A stretch of DNA of 64,000 nucleotides from Myxococcales bacterium (GTDB lineage: Bacteria; Myxococcota; Myxococcia; Myxococcales; Myxococcaceae): NCBI GenBank assembly GCA_016191815.1, contig JACPVI010000036.1, positions 1-64,000 of the forward strand. The letters are read 5' to 3'. Positions within the stretch are counted from its first letter, which is position 1. The number at the start of each line of letters is the position of its first letter. The position numbers were made by a program, and so were the translations under genes. A model generated the notes under the pieces. It did no database searches. It saw only the letters and a program-made list of their open reading frames with translations, and was not told the DNA's origin. Positions 46,297-56,832 of the stretch are shown piece by piece.

Positions 46297-48894
46297 ATGC
46301 CATTTCGCCCTCTGCCCGTGCTGCTTTCCTTGACTCTTCTCGCCGCGGAGGGGGCGCTGGGCCACGCGATCCAGCTCGACTTCACCGCGCCGGTGGGAGT
46401 GGGCAACCGCGCCGACGGCGGGACGGTCAGAATCGGGTGGACGGACAGCCCGGACCCGACACAGGCGGCGATTGTCACCGTGCTCGCCACGCGGAGGTCC
46501 CTGTCGATCGTCGACCTCCGGGACGGCGGCGGAGATCTGCTCCTCGGAACGGCCGCGGTCGACGACGAGACCGACTCCCTCGACTGGGACACCGCCGGGG
46601 TGCCCGAGGGCTGCTACCAACCGTACGCCGTTGTCTCCGACCCCGACGGCCGCGACGTCCGCCCAGCTCGGGGGAGCATCACCGTCGGCTCGGGGCCGAA
46701 CGTGCCGCCGGCGGTGTGGATCTCCAACCCGGAGGGCGACCGGCCAGAGCCCGACGGAACCTTCGTCGTCCGCGTCGCGGTGGACGAACCGGACGACACG
46801 TCCTGGCTGACCATCAGGCGATTCGACGGCTCCGGAGCACCGACCGTGGTTGCGAGCGATCTCGAAGTGCCGGACGGCGGAGGCACCGCCTCGTTCCGGA
46901 TGGACGTGAAGCCGCTCCCTCCCGGAGCCTACCGGCTCCACGCGGAGGTGGTGTCGGCCGACGGGCGCCGGTGCGACTCCCACTGGCCGAGCTGGCTCTT
47001 CGTCTCGGCCGGGTATGACTCCGGGTCGATCGACTCCGGGTCGGTGGACTCGGGCGGGTGGGGGTCCGGCGACGCAGCCGCGGGCGACGCCGACGACGGA
47101 GGGGAGCCAGCGGCTTCCGCGCCGCCTCCTTCTCCCCGCGGCTGCGGCTGCACCGCGCACGGCGCTGCACTCGCCGGGGCGGCGATCCTCTATTCGAGAC
47201 GCCGGCCGAGACCGGGAGCGAAGGATGCGGCTGCGCGCACGGCCGTCGAGCGTCTCGCCGATTTCGTGGCGAACCTCCGCTGGGAGGACGTGCCCGCCCT
47301 GGCCAGGGAGAAGGCGCGGCTGCAGCTTCTCTCGGTGGCCGGGGCGATCTACGCCTCCCGCCACAGCCAGGCTGCCTCCGCGGTACGGCGCGCGGTGCTC
47401 TCGTGGAACAAGCCCGGGCCGTGCACCGTGCTGCCGACGGGCGAGCGGACCGCGCTGCACGAGGCGGTGCTGGCAAACGCGGCGGCGAGCATGGCGCTCG
47501 ACTTCGACGACTACCTGCTCATGGGCCACACCGGGCACTCCTCGGTGCTCGCGAGCCTCGCCTTGGCCGAGCAGGAGCGCCTTTCGGGACGCGACTTCTT
47601 GCTCGCGGCGGTGGCCGCCAACGAAGTGGCCGGCCGCGTCGGCGCCTCGGTGCTGCTCGGGCCGCAGAACGGACAGTGCTGGAGCTTCATCCACGCGGCT
47701 TCCGCGGCGGCGGCCGGCGCCAAGCTCTTGGGCCTCGACGCGCGACGGACCGCCCACGCGCTGGCGATCGCGCTGTACCAGCCGACTTTCACGCTCTGGC
47801 CCGGGTTCATGGGCCCCGGCAGCAAGGTGTTGACCGCTGCCCAGCCCGCGGTGGTGGGTCTCCAGGCCGCCCAGTTCGCGCGCGAGGGCCTCACCGGAGC
47901 GCCCGACCTGTTCGAGAGTGCCCGCCGCGGTTTCTGGGCCTCCTTCTCGTTCACCCCTCTGCCGAGCCTGACCGGCGGGCTCGGCGAGGCGTGGCTCACC
48001 GAGACCCTGGCGTACAAGCCCTATCCTGGGTGCGCCTACCTCGACACGGCCCTCGACGCGCTATTTGCCGCGCTCTCGGAGGCGAGTCCGCCGCGCGCCG
48101 CGCCCCCGGCCGAGGAGGTGCGTGGCGTCGACATCGCCGTGAGCATGCTCTCCCTCGAGATGGACAATCTCGTTCCCGATCTCGACGGCGCGCCGACGGA
48201 GATCGCCTGCAACTTCTCGCTGCGCCTGACTGCGGCCATCGCGCTGCTCGCCGGACGGCTCACCGGCGCCGAGCTGGCTCGGGAGTTTCTCGAGGGGCGC
48301 AGCTCGGAGATCCTGGCGGTCGCCAAGCGCGTGCGGGTTCGGCACGACTGGCGGCTCACCGGCGAAGTGGTGCGCGCGTTTCGCGGCGTGCTCGGCTCGG
48401 AGGTGGACGGCCTCTTGCGCTCCCCGAGGAGGCTCGGGGCGGTCTGGCGCGGGCTTCGTCGCGAGGCGCGCGGCCAGAGGAGAAACCCTCTCCGCGTCGG
48501 GGCCCTGATGACGCGGCACCTCCCCGGCCTGTTGGCCGAGCTGTTCAAGGGTGTCGGCCGGGCGTTCAACCCAGCGCCGCTCGGGTGGAACCTCGGCGGA
48601 TTCCGCTGGGTGTTCCCGGCGGAGGTCTTGCTGACGCTGGCCGACGGCCGGAGCTTCCGGGCGCGGCGCGACGTGCCCTTGGGCGCGCCTGGGGACCCTT
48701 CGCACCTCGAGGTCCCGGAGCGAAAGTGGCGCATCGAGGCCGGCGGCGTCCTCCCGCCCGAACGGCTCGAACGGGCGGTCGAGTTGGTGCGGAAACTCGA
48801 GACGGCCACCGCCGCGGAGATCGCCTTGGCGCTCTCGGCGCCGCCCGGCGAGCTGGATTCAATTCAAGGCCGGGCGAGCAAGAGCGGCGCCTGA
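46297..48894 (+). CDS. secreted MYXO-CTERM-like protein fused in frame to an MmgE/PrpD-family enzyme
   Basis: The product is 865 residues from ATG 46297. Residues 1-23 form a signal peptide. Two Ig-like beta domains follow, then a Ser/Asp/Gly linker (DSGSIDSGSVDSGG). Residues 281-305 have RGCGC, a hydrophobic stretch (GAALAGAAILY) and SRRRPRP, the layout of the MYXO-CTERM sorting tail that normally ends a protein. Instead, the frame continues from about residue 314 into an MmgE/PrpD domain (ERLADFVANLRWEDVP, MALDFDDYLLMGHTGHSS, AYKPYPGCAYLDTALDAL). No start codon lies between the two parts. It may be a gene fusion, or two genes joined by loss of a stop or by an assembly error. Confidence 0.7.
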   Translation: MPFRPLPVLLSLTLLAAEGALGHAIQLDFTAPVGVGNRADGGTVRIGWTDSPDPTQAAIVTVLATRRSLSIVDLRDGGGDLLLGTAAVDDETDSLDWDTAGVPEGCYQPYAVVSDPDGRDVRPARGSITVGSGPNVPPAVWISNPEGDRPEPDGTFVVRVAVDEPDDTSWLTIRRFDGSGAPTVVASDLEVPDGGGTASFRMDVKPLPPGAYRLHAEVVSADGRRCDSHWPSWLFVSAGYDSGSIDSGSVDSGGWGSGDAAAGDADDGGEPAASAPPPSPRGCGCTAHGAALAGAAILYSRRRPRPGAKDAAARTAVERLADFVANLRWEDVPALAREKARLQLLSVAGAIYASRHSQAASAVRRAVLSWNKPGPCTVLPTGERTALHEAVLANAAASMALDFDDYLLMGHTGHSSVLASLALAEQERLSGRDFLLAAVAANEVAGRVGASVLLGPQNGQCWSFIHAASAAAAGAKLLGLDARRTAHALAIALYQPTFTLWPGFMGPGSKVLTAAQPAVVGLQAAQFAREGLTGAPDLFESARRGFWASFSFTPLPSLTGGLGEAWLTETLAYKPYPGCAYLDTALDALFAALSEASPPRAAPPAEEVRGVDIAVSMLSLEMDNLVPDLDGAPTEIACNFSLRLTAAIALLAGRLTGAELAREFLEGRSSEILAVAKRVRVRHDWRLTGEVVRAFRGVLGSEVDGLLRSPRRLGAVWRGLRREARGQRRNPLRVGALMTRHLPGLLAELFKGVGRAFNPAPLGWNLGGFRWVFPAEVLLTLADGRSFRARRDVPLGAPGDPSHLEVPERKWRIEAGGVLPPERLERAVELVRKLETATAAEIALALSAPPGELDSIQGRASKSGA

Positions 48895-48902
48895 CTTCGT
48901 CA

Positions 48903-49673
48903 CTAGAGCGCGAAGGCGACTCCGGCGAGGAACAGCGCGCCGATCCCGAAGATCGTCCCGATGATGCTGCCGATCACCGCGTTGCGGTGGAACTTCGCCG
49001 AGAGATCCTCTTCACTCTTGTCGGTGACGATGAAGAGGTCGTTCCCCCGGCAGAACTCGAGCCCAGCCGGCCCGCTCCCCACGGTCCCCAGGACGTAGAT
49101 CTCCTCCCCTTCGCGCAAGAGCGTCTCGGTGTAGCGCATGGTCTTGTTGAAGACCCAGCCGACGCTGGAGCGTCCGTAGCGCTCGCTCAGGGTGGCCTCC
49201 AATTCCGTCGGCGCGTCGTTGAAGACCCCGGAACGGGCGTGGGCATCGGGAGCGAGGTGCAGCTCCGCCTCGGAGAGGCGGACCGCCACCCGGCCAGTGC
49301 CGTCGAAGACCACCAGCCCGGCTTCGCGCCGGTCGTCGATCACCGTCCTCCAGTACGACCGTTTGCCCCGGCGCCGGTGCTCCTCGACCTGGAACCGGTA
49401 GTAGATGCACGGCGTCTTCGAGAGCGGGCTCTCGAGCGGGAGCCCGGCGGGAGAGGCCCTGCCCTTCACCTCCGCGAAGCCCGGCATCAGCGAAGAGACC
49501 TGGCTGGTGCGCGTCTCCGCCATTCTCCGGTGCCGGTGCGCGTTGGAGCGTCCCCAGAGAAAGACAGCCAACGCCACGGCTGCCACCACCAGCCCGCCCA
49601 CCAGAAAGCCCGGCTCGCGAACGCTGAGCGCGCTCAGAAGTTGCAGCTCGTGCACTGCGCAGAGCGTAGGCAT
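48903..49673 (-). CDS. GIDE-domain membrane protein (MULAN/E3 ligase-like)
   Basis: The product has 256 residues from ATG 49673. It has an N-terminal membrane helix (GFLVGGLVVAAVALAVFLW) and a C-terminal one (AVIGSIIGTIFGIGALFLA). The central domain has LSKTPCIYYRFQVEEHRR, SYWRTVIDDRREAGLVVFDG and GEEIYVLGTVGSGPAG, the pattern of the GIDE domain of mitochondrial MUL1/MULAN and its prokaryotic relatives. No RING domain is present. Function unknown in bacteria. Confidence 0.8.
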   Translation of the reverse strand: MPTLCAVHELQLLSALSVREPGFLVGGLVVAAVALAVFLWGRSNAHRHRRMAETRTSQVSSLMPGFAEVKGRASPAGLPLESPLSKTPCIYYRFQVEEHRRRGKRSYWRTVIDDRREAGLVVFDGTGRVAVRLSEAELHLAPDAHARSGVFNDAPTELEATLSERYGRSSVGWVFNKTMRYTETLLREGEEIYVLGTVGSGPAGLEFCRGNDLFIVTDKSEEDLSAKFHRNAVIGSIIGTIFGIGALFLAGVAFAL

Positions 49674-49913
49674 GGAGAGGACCCCTTGACGCGCAAGCGT
49701 AACCCGGCTCACGCCGACCGGCGAAGCGCGCACGAGCTGGTGTGACCCCAAGCTAACCACCGTCGGACGCCCCTTCGAGCGCACGGGTCGGCAAGCCGAC
49801 GAGCAACGGACCGCCACGCGCCCGGGAAGGAAAGATGGCCCCCGCCCGAGCGCGGTGGTCGGGCACCGCGATCAGCTCGAGAGCCTCGCCCGGAGCAGCC
49901 GCCGCGGGCGCCC

Positions 49914-50957
49914 TCAGCGCGCGTGCGAGCTGGGCGCGTGACGCCCGAGGAACTCGAACGAGTCGCGCCAGCAGCGGCGAGCGCTCTCGCGCAAGACGAA
50001 AGCGTGGAAGGCATGCGGCTCGCCTTCGTAGTAGCGGGACTCGCAGCGGCCGCCCAGCGCCTGGATCGCACGCTCCAGGCGGCTCGACTCGCCGAGCAAC
50101 GGGTCGGCGGTTCCGCAGGAGATGAAGAAGGGCGGCAGCGGACGCTCCGGTGGATTGCCGCGCTCCAGCGCCACCACCGGGTCCGCCAGGTCCAGGCCGT
50201 CCGGTGCGCGCACGCGGACCCCGTCCAAGTAGGCGTCGGCGATCTCCGAGATGCGATCTTGAAGGAAGTGCGAGAGCCGCTTGGGGCCCCGGGCAAAGCG
50301 CTCCGGATCCGAGACCTGGAAGAGCCCGCACGCCGGCAGCACCGCCACGGGAGTCACCCCGGCGTCGAAGACCGCCCTTGCCCACGCCTCGCTCCGCCCA
50401 TAGCACGCCGCGAGAGTGAGGCCGGTGATCAGGTTCGCCCCGGCCGATTCGCCCGCGAGCACCAGCCAGCGAATGTCGCCGCCGAAGCGCTCGGCCTCGC
50501 GCACCACCCAGCGGTAGGCCGCGCAGGCGTCCTCGATCGCCGCCGGGAAGCGGTGCCGCGGCGCCAGCCGGTAGCTGATGTTGAAGACCAGATAGCCGCG
50601 CCGGGCGAAGATCAGCCCGAACAGCCAGTGGCTGTCCTTGGAGAGCATGCGGAACCCGCCGCCGTGCACGTACAGCACCACCGGCAGCGGACCCCTCCGC
50701 AGCCGAGGGCGCCACACGTCCAGCCGGTGCTCCCGAAGCCCGGTGTCCAGGTAGGGGAGATCTCGAGTCACCTCCACGTCGTGGAGGCGAGGATCGGCGA
50801 GCGGAACCCAACGCCCGGCCCGCGCCGCGCCCTTGAAGAAGCTGTCCACCACCAGCGCGCCGACCCGCCGCCGGATCCGCGCGGGGAGGGGCAGCTGTGG
50901 CCGCTCGACCAAAAGCTCGGCCACAAGCCCTGCTCCTCCGTTTCCCGGTTCGGGCAT
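49914..50957 (-). CDS. HSL-type alpha/beta hydrolase (esterase)
   Basis: The product has 347 residues from ATG 50957. YVHGGGFRML is the HGGG oxyanion motif, LVLAGESAGANLI the nucleophile elbow, SCGTADPLLGES carries the Asp and GEPHAFHAFV the His. These match the hormone-sensitive-lipase family IV esterases. It has no signal peptide, so cytoplasmic hydrolysis of short acyl or aryl esters is likely. Confidence 0.9.
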   Translation of the reverse strand: MPEPGNGGAGLVAELLVERPQLPLPARIRRRVGALVVDSFFKGAARAGRWVPLADPRLHDVEVTRDLPYLDTGLREHRLDVWRPRLRRGPLPVVLYVHGGGFRMLSKDSHWLFGLIFARRGYLVFNISYRLAPRHRFPAAIEDACAAYRWVVREAERFGGDIRWLVLAGESAGANLITGLTLAACYGRSEAWARAVFDAGVTPVAVLPACGLFQVSDPERFARGPKRLSHFLQDRISEIADAYLDGVRVRAPDGLDLADPVVALERGNPPERPLPPFFISCGTADPLLGESSRLERAIQALGGRCESRYYEGEPHAFHAFVLRESARRCWRDSFEFLGRHAPSSHAR

Positions 50958-51034
50958 CGAGCGAAGGTTAATCAACGACGTCCCCGAGGGCGACCCCGCA
51001 CAAGCGTGCGGAGATCCAAAGGCCCACGCCATTG

Positions 51035-51838
51035 TCAGCCGAAGAGGTCCCGGCCGAGCTTCACCACCAGGGCGATCACGATCGCCAGCACCGCCCTGCG
51101 GATGATCCGCTCCCCGCCGCGCACCGCCAGGTGGGCTCCCAGCCATCCGCCCACGAGCTGACCCGCGGCCATGGGGAGCGCCACCGACCAGAGGACCGTT
51201 CCACGGTGGGCGAAGATTCCCAACGCGGCCAGGTTGGACGCGAAGTTGACCACCTTGGCCTCGGCCGTCGCCCTCGGCATGGTGAGGCCGAGCACCCCCA
51301 CGAAGGCGAGGAGCAGGAACGTCCCGGTGCCTGGGCCGAAGAATCCGTCATAGGCGCCGATGGCCAGCGCAATGCCCCCTGCGGCCGCACCGCCGTGCCG
51401 CGCTCTCGGCGGCTCCACGCCTTGCGAAGCGGGCCGGCGGAAGGCCACCACCGCTCCGGCGATCACCAGCAGCGTCAGCACCAGGGGCCGGAGCAACGAG
51501 GGATCCAGCCGGAGCAACAGCGCCGCCCCGAGCAGAGCTCCTGCACCGCCTGCCGGGAAAGTGAGCACCGCGAGGCGCCGGTCCACCAGCCCGGACCTCG
51601 CGTATCGAGCCAGTGCCGCCAGCGCGCCGAAGACGGACTGTCCCTTGTTGGTGCCGAGGGCCAACTGCGGGGGCAGTCCGGCGGCGAGCAGCGCCGGCAC
51701 GGTCAACAGGCCGCCGCCGCCCGCGATGGCGTCCACCGCCCCGGCCAGGAGGGACACCGCGCAGAGAATTGCAAGCGTCCCTGGGGACAACTCCACGGCG
51801 ACCACCTGATCACACATGGGCGGCGGGAGCTTCCCCAC
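51035..51838 (-). CDS. TauE/SafE-family membrane permease
   Basis: The protein has 267 residues with about seven to eight membrane spans. It starts at GTG 51838, which has GAGGG upstream; ATG 51817 is an alternative. GAVDAIAGGGGLLTVPALLAAG and ALGTNKGQSVFGAL are the first half-repeat signature. GAYDGFFGPGTGTFLLLAF and KVVNFASNLAALGIF form the second. The family moves sulfur-containing anions such as sulfite or sulfoacetate, or other small anions. Confidence 0.9.
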   Translation of the reverse strand: MGKLPPPMCDQVVAVELSPGTLAILCAVSLLAGAVDAIAGGGGLLTVPALLAAGLPPQLALGTNKGQSVFGALAALARYARSGLVDRRLAVLTFPAGGAGALLGAALLLRLDPSLLRPLVLTLLVIAGAVVAFRRPASQGVEPPRARHGGAAAGGIALAIGAYDGFFGPGTGTFLLLAFVGVLGLTMPRATAEAKVVNFASNLAALGIFAHRGTVLWSVALPMAAGQLVGGWLGAHLAVRGGERIIRRAVLAIVIALVVKLGRDLFG

Positions 51839-51907
51839 TCGCCCTCACCCTGCACCGCTCCACTCCGGAAGGGGGCAAGCGTACAATTCGGCTTTCCGGA
51901 GGCGCCC

Positions 51908-52411
51908 ATGATGCACGTCCGTCCCCTCGCCGTCGCCACCTTGCTGCTCTGCTCGGCGGCCCTCGCCGGCCCCCGCGCGCCCGAGCAGCGCATCAGCCTC
52001 GACGTGAAAGGGGCCGACCTCCACGATCTCATCCGCCTTTTCTCCCAAGTGGGCAGGGTGAACTTCATCGTGGATGACGACGTGGCGGGGAAGGTGACAC
52101 TCTCGCTCCGGAACGTGCGCTGGCAAGATGCGCTGGAAGCGGTGCTCGGCTCCCGCGGCCTGGGCATGGAAAAGAAGGGCAGCATCGTCAGAGTCGCCCA
52201 CCTCCGGCGGCTCTCCGACGAGGCCGCCGAGCGGGTCCGCCTGCAGAAACTCAAGCGCGACGCCGCGCCGCTCGTCACCCACGTCATCCCGGTGAACTAC
52301 GCCCGTGCCTCGGATCTCGCCCCGCAGGTGAAGGCGACGCTGAGCGAGCGGGGCACGGTCAGCGTCGATGAGCGCACCAACTCGCTCATCGTCCGAGACG
52401 CCGAACCCTGA
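51908..52411 (+). CDS. short secreted protein with secretin N-domains (STN and N1), no pore
   Basis: The product has 167 residues from ATG 51908 with signal peptide ATLLLCSAALA. ISLDVKGADLHDLIRLFSQV and NFIVDDDVAGKVTLSLRNV form the STN domain. VTHVIPVNYARASDLAPQV and RGTVSVDERTNSLIVRDAEP form the N1 domain of PilQ-type secretins. The stop follows immediately after NSLIVRD, where a secretin would continue for 300 or more residues. No continuation is found in other frames. It is either a real short PilQ-like domain protein or a 3'-truncated gene. Confidence 0.75.
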   Translation: MMHVRPLAVATLLLCSAALAGPRAPEQRISLDVKGADLHDLIRLFSQVGRVNFIVDDDVAGKVTLSLRNVRWQDALEAVLGSRGLGMEKKGSIVRVAHLRRLSDEAAERVRLQKLKRDAAPLVTHVIPVNYARASDLAPQVKATLSERGTVSVDERTNSLIVRDAEP

Positions 52412-52562
52412 CTCCACACCATCCCCACGACGCCCCGCGATCGAAGCTGCGCCTCTTCTGCCCGGACTTCGGCCGGTGTTGTCCGGGGCCGGGGCGAAGT
52501 TGACCCACCGGGGCTCCGGCGCCGTTGGAATCTCACGGCCGCTCGGGAATACACTGGGGAGC

Positions 52563-54137
52563 ATGACCTCGCCGGGTGGAGCAGCCGGCCAGTCCCCTGC
52601 AGTGCTCGTGGTCGACGACGAGCCGAACATCCGGCACATCCTCGGCAAGGTTGTGAGGACGATCGGGGCGGAGCCCGTCCTCGCCGACTCGGCCTCCCAG
52701 GCGCGCGAGCTGCTCTCGAGCCGTGAGTACGTCTGCGCCCTCGTGGACAAGAACCTCCTCGACGGTTCGGGCATGGTGCTGCTCAAGAGCATCAAGGAGG
52801 ATTACCCGGCCACGGAGGTGATCATCATCTCCGGGTATGCGAGCGTGGAGTCCGCGATCGAAGCCTTGCACCTGGGCGCCTTCGACTACCTGCAGAAGCC
52901 GATCGACATTCGCAGCTTGGTGGATGCGGTCCGAACGGCGATCGATCCCCGGCGCGCGATCACCCGGAATCCTCGTATCGGCGCAGTGCTGGCGCACGCC
53001 GATCGCCTGGCGGCGGTAGGGACGCTCGCCGCCGGCGCCGCGCACGAGATCAACAACCCACTCGCGTACATCCTGGCGAACACCGAGTACGCGATCCGAG
53101 AGCTGCAGAGCGTGGCCGCCGCGATGGGCGAGGCCGATCCCGCGCGGGCGCGCCTTCGTTCTCTGGTGACTCCTCTGGAGGAGAACCTGGAGGGTGGCCG
53201 CCGGATCAAGCACATCGTCCGGGGGCTGAGCCGCTTCGCGCGCGAGGACGTGTCCGAACCGACCGGGCCGGTGAACGTCGAGGTCGTGCTCGACCAGGCG
53301 CTGGCGATCGCTTCGAACCAGACCAGGCCGCGAGCGCGAGTGGTGCGGCAATTCGGCCATCCGCCGCCTGCGCTCGCGGGGGACCGACTGCTGGCCCAAG
53401 TGTTCTTGAACCTCGTGGTGAACGCCGCCCAGTCGATCGGAGAGGGCCGGCCGCTCGAGAACGAGATCCGCGTCGTGACGCGGAGCGAGCCGCCAACGGT
53501 CATCGTGGAGATCATCGACACGGGCTGCGGGATCGGGCCCGAGATCCGAGATCGCATCTTCGACCCGTTCTTCACCACCAAGCCGGTCGACGTGGGCACC
53601 GGGCTGGGACTGTCGATCTGCCACGGGATCGTCAGCTCGTTGAAGGGGCAGATCGAGGTGGAGAGCGAGCTGGGACGCGGCACCCTGATGCGAGTCCGCC
53701 TTCCGGCGGCCCAGGTATCCAAGGCGGCCGCCCCCTCCGAGCCTTGCGCCGCCGAGGTGCACCGGGTGGGAGGACGCATCATGGTGGTGGACGACGAGCC
53801 TTGGTTCCTCGCTTCGGTCGGCCGGATCCTCACCCCTGACCACCAGGTCGTCGCCTACTCCAGCGTCACCGAGGCCCTGGCGCACCTCGAGGGGGACCGC
53901 CAGTTCGATCTCATCCTCTGCGACGTCTACCTTCCGGAGATGACCGGGACCGAGCTCTTCGCGCTCCTGAGCGCACGCTGGCCGGAGCTGGAGGGACGGA
54001 TTCTGTTCGTCACCGGAGGCGCCTTTACTCCGGAAGCGGTGGACTTCCTGATGCGCCGAAAGGAGCTCGTGCTCGAGAAAACCGCTGGATCCTTCCATGC
54101 TGAGGAAGATTCTCTCCGATCGACTCGAGCGGGCTGA
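52563..54137 (+). CDS. hybrid sensor histidine kinase (receiver-HisKA-HATPase-receiver), frameshifted 3' end
   Basis: The product is 524 residues. The first receiver (VLVVDDEPNIR, phospho-Asp 62 in ALVDKNLLDG) is followed by a dimerisation box GAAHEINNPLAYI with His 161. ATP-binding boxes are FLNLVVNAAQSIG, DTGCGIGPEIRDRIFDPFFT and GTGLGLSICHGIV. The second receiver has IMVVDDEPWF and LCDVYLPEM. The end reads LEKTAGSFHAE, but a one-base shift in the AAAA at 54078-54081 restores LEKPLDPSMLRKILSDRLER with a stop at 54160-54162. So the real protein may be longer and intact. Confidence 0.9.
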   Translation: MTSPGGAAGQSPAVLVVDDEPNIRHILGKVVRTIGAEPVLADSASQARELLSSREYVCALVDKNLLDGSGMVLLKSIKEDYPATEVIIISGYASVESAIEALHLGAFDYLQKPIDIRSLVDAVRTAIDPRRAITRNPRIGAVLAHADRLAAVGTLAAGAAHEINNPLAYILANTEYAIRELQSVAAAMGEADPARARLRSLVTPLEENLEGGRRIKHIVRGLSRFAREDVSEPTGPVNVEVVLDQALAIASNQTRPRARVVRQFGHPPPALAGDRLLAQVFLNLVVNAAQSIGEGRPLENEIRVVTRSEPPTVIVEIIDTGCGIGPEIRDRIFDPFFTTKPVDVGTGLGLSICHGIVSSLKGQIEVESELGRGTLMRVRLPAAQVSKAAAPSEPCAAEVHRVGGRIMVVDDEPWFLASVGRILTPDHQVVAYSSVTEALAHLEGDRQFDLILCDVYLPEMTGTELFALLSARWPELEGRILFVTGGAFTPEAVDFLMRRKELVLEKTAGSFHAEEDSLRSTRAG

Positions 54138-54202
54138 CTCGTGCCCTCGACCGGAGAGCTAGACGAGGCGGCGCGCAGCTCGACTGCCCAAGTAGCGGCC
54201 TC

Positions 54203-54685
54203 TCAGGCCTTCGGCCCGACCAGGCAGCGCAGCTTCGCCCGGGCGACCACTTCTCCCGCGCCGTTCTCGAGGCGGATGTCGGCCTCGACCTCTTTCCGCT
54301 CGGCGGTGGCGATGGGCGGAGCGTCGGCCACCGCGGCGATCGGCCCGCGCGCCTTCTTCAAGTAGTCGATGGAGAGCCCGGTGACGATCAGCCTCGCCCG
54401 ATTCGGCAGACCGGCGATCAGCGAGAGATTGCCCGCCAGCTCCGCCAGGTTCACCAGCGCCACGGCGTGAATCGACCGAAGGTGGTTCCGCACCGCCCTT
54501 CGGTCGCGCATCCGCACCCTCGCGTGACCGGGCCGAATCTCCTCTATCCGGGGGTCGATGGTCGCGGTGTAGGGCACGAACAGGCCCATTGCCTTGCTGA
54601 ACAGCGCCTTCCCTCCGGGCACGGCAGAGATCCTCTCCCAGTGGCCCCGGACCGAAGCCAAGTCCAAGAGCTCGCGTTTGGCCAT
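54203..54685 (-). CDS. DUF4442 hotdog-fold thioesterase-like protein
   Basis: The product has 160 residues from ATG 54685 with GGGAG upstream. NHLRSIHAVALVNLAELAGN matches the central helix of DUF4442/YiiD-like hotdog proteins, and VVARAKLRCLVG is the last strand. Members are thought to act on acyl-CoA thioesters. It is convergent with the kinase gene and divergent from the MoxR gene. Confidence 0.85.
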   Translation of the reverse strand: MAKRELLDLASVRGHWERISAVPGGKALFSKAMGLFVPYTATIDPRIEEIRPGHARVRMRDRRAVRNHLRSIHAVALVNLAELAGNLSLIAGLPNRARLIVTGLSIDYLKKARGPIAAVADAPPIATAERKEVEADIRLENGAGEVVARAKLRCLVGPKA

Positions 54686-54756
54686 GCTCCCACTGTATCG
54701 GCTCGTGCCGCACTGGGCGATGCGCAAGCGGCACAAGGCTGCTATTCCCTTCTGCC

Positions 54757-55599
54757 ATGCCGACCAGCCCTCGAAGGTTCAAGGGAACCGACCGCTACCT
54801 CACCAGCGAAGGGCTCCAGGCCGCCGTCGACTGCGCGCTGGCGCTCGAGAGGCCGCTTTTGGTCCGCGGGGAGCCGGGGACCGGAAAGACCTTGCTCGCC
54901 GAGGCGGTCGGGCGCGCCCTGGGGCTGCCGCTGCTCACCTGGCACGTGAAGAGCACGACCCGCGCCCAGGACGGCCTGTACGTCTACGACACCGTGCAGC
55001 GGCTGTACGACTCGCGCTTCGGGGACGGCGACGTGCGGGACATCAAGCGCTACATCCGGCTCGGCCCGCTCGGGAAAGCCTTCGCCTCCAGCGAGCGCGT
55101 GGTGCTGCTGATCGACGAGATCGACAAGGCGGACTTGGAATTCCCGAACGACTTGCTCCACGAGCTGGACCGGATGCGCTTCCACATCCTCGAGACCGGC
55201 GAGGAGGTGGTGGCCGCCCACCGGCCGGTGGTGATCATCACCAGCAACAACGAAAAGGAGCTGCCCGACGCCTTCCTCCGCCGCTGCGTCTTCCACTTCA
55301 TCGAGTTCCCCGGAGATGAGCTGATGAGACGGATCGTCGCGGTGCACCACCCGGGCCTCGAGGAGAGCCTGGTCTCCCAGGCCATCTCCATCTTCTACGA
55401 GCTGCGGGCGGTATCGCGCATCCGCAAGCGGCCCAGCACCAGCGAGCTGATCGACTGGATCGGCGCGCTCAAGGCGGCGGGAATCGCCAGCGTGAAGCTC
55501 GATGAGAACCTCCCCTTCCTCGGGGCGCTGCTCAAGCGAGAGCAAGACCTCCTCGCCTTCGCCGACGCCTTCTCCCAGGGCAGAAGGTCGCGGGCCTAG
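54757..55599 (+). CDS. MoxR-family AAA+ ATPase
   Basis: The protein has 280 residues. Walker A is LVRGEPGTGKTLLAEA, Walker B is VVLLIDEIDKAD, and the sensor region is VVIITSNNEKELPDAFLRRC. The pattern matches the MoxR subfamily that works with VWA proteins in protein maturation or chaperone-like tasks. The VWA partner gene starts directly after the stop. Confidence 0.92.
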   Translation: MPTSPRRFKGTDRYLTSEGLQAAVDCALALERPLLVRGEPGTGKTLLAEAVGRALGLPLLTWHVKSTTRAQDGLYVYDTVQRLYDSRFGDGDVRDIKRYIRLGPLGKAFASSERVVLLIDEIDKADLEFPNDLLHELDRMRFHILETGEEVVAAHRPVVIITSNNEKELPDAFLRRCVFHFIEFPGDELMRRIVAVHHPGLEESLVSQAISIFYELRAVSRIRKRPSTSELIDWIGALKAAGIASVKLDENLPFLGALLKREQDLLAFADAFSQGRRSRA

Positions 55600-56793
<1,194 letters not shown>

Positions 56794-56832
56794 AGGCTGT
56801 CTTCCGGGGCGGAGTCGTGCTTTTTTCGAGCC

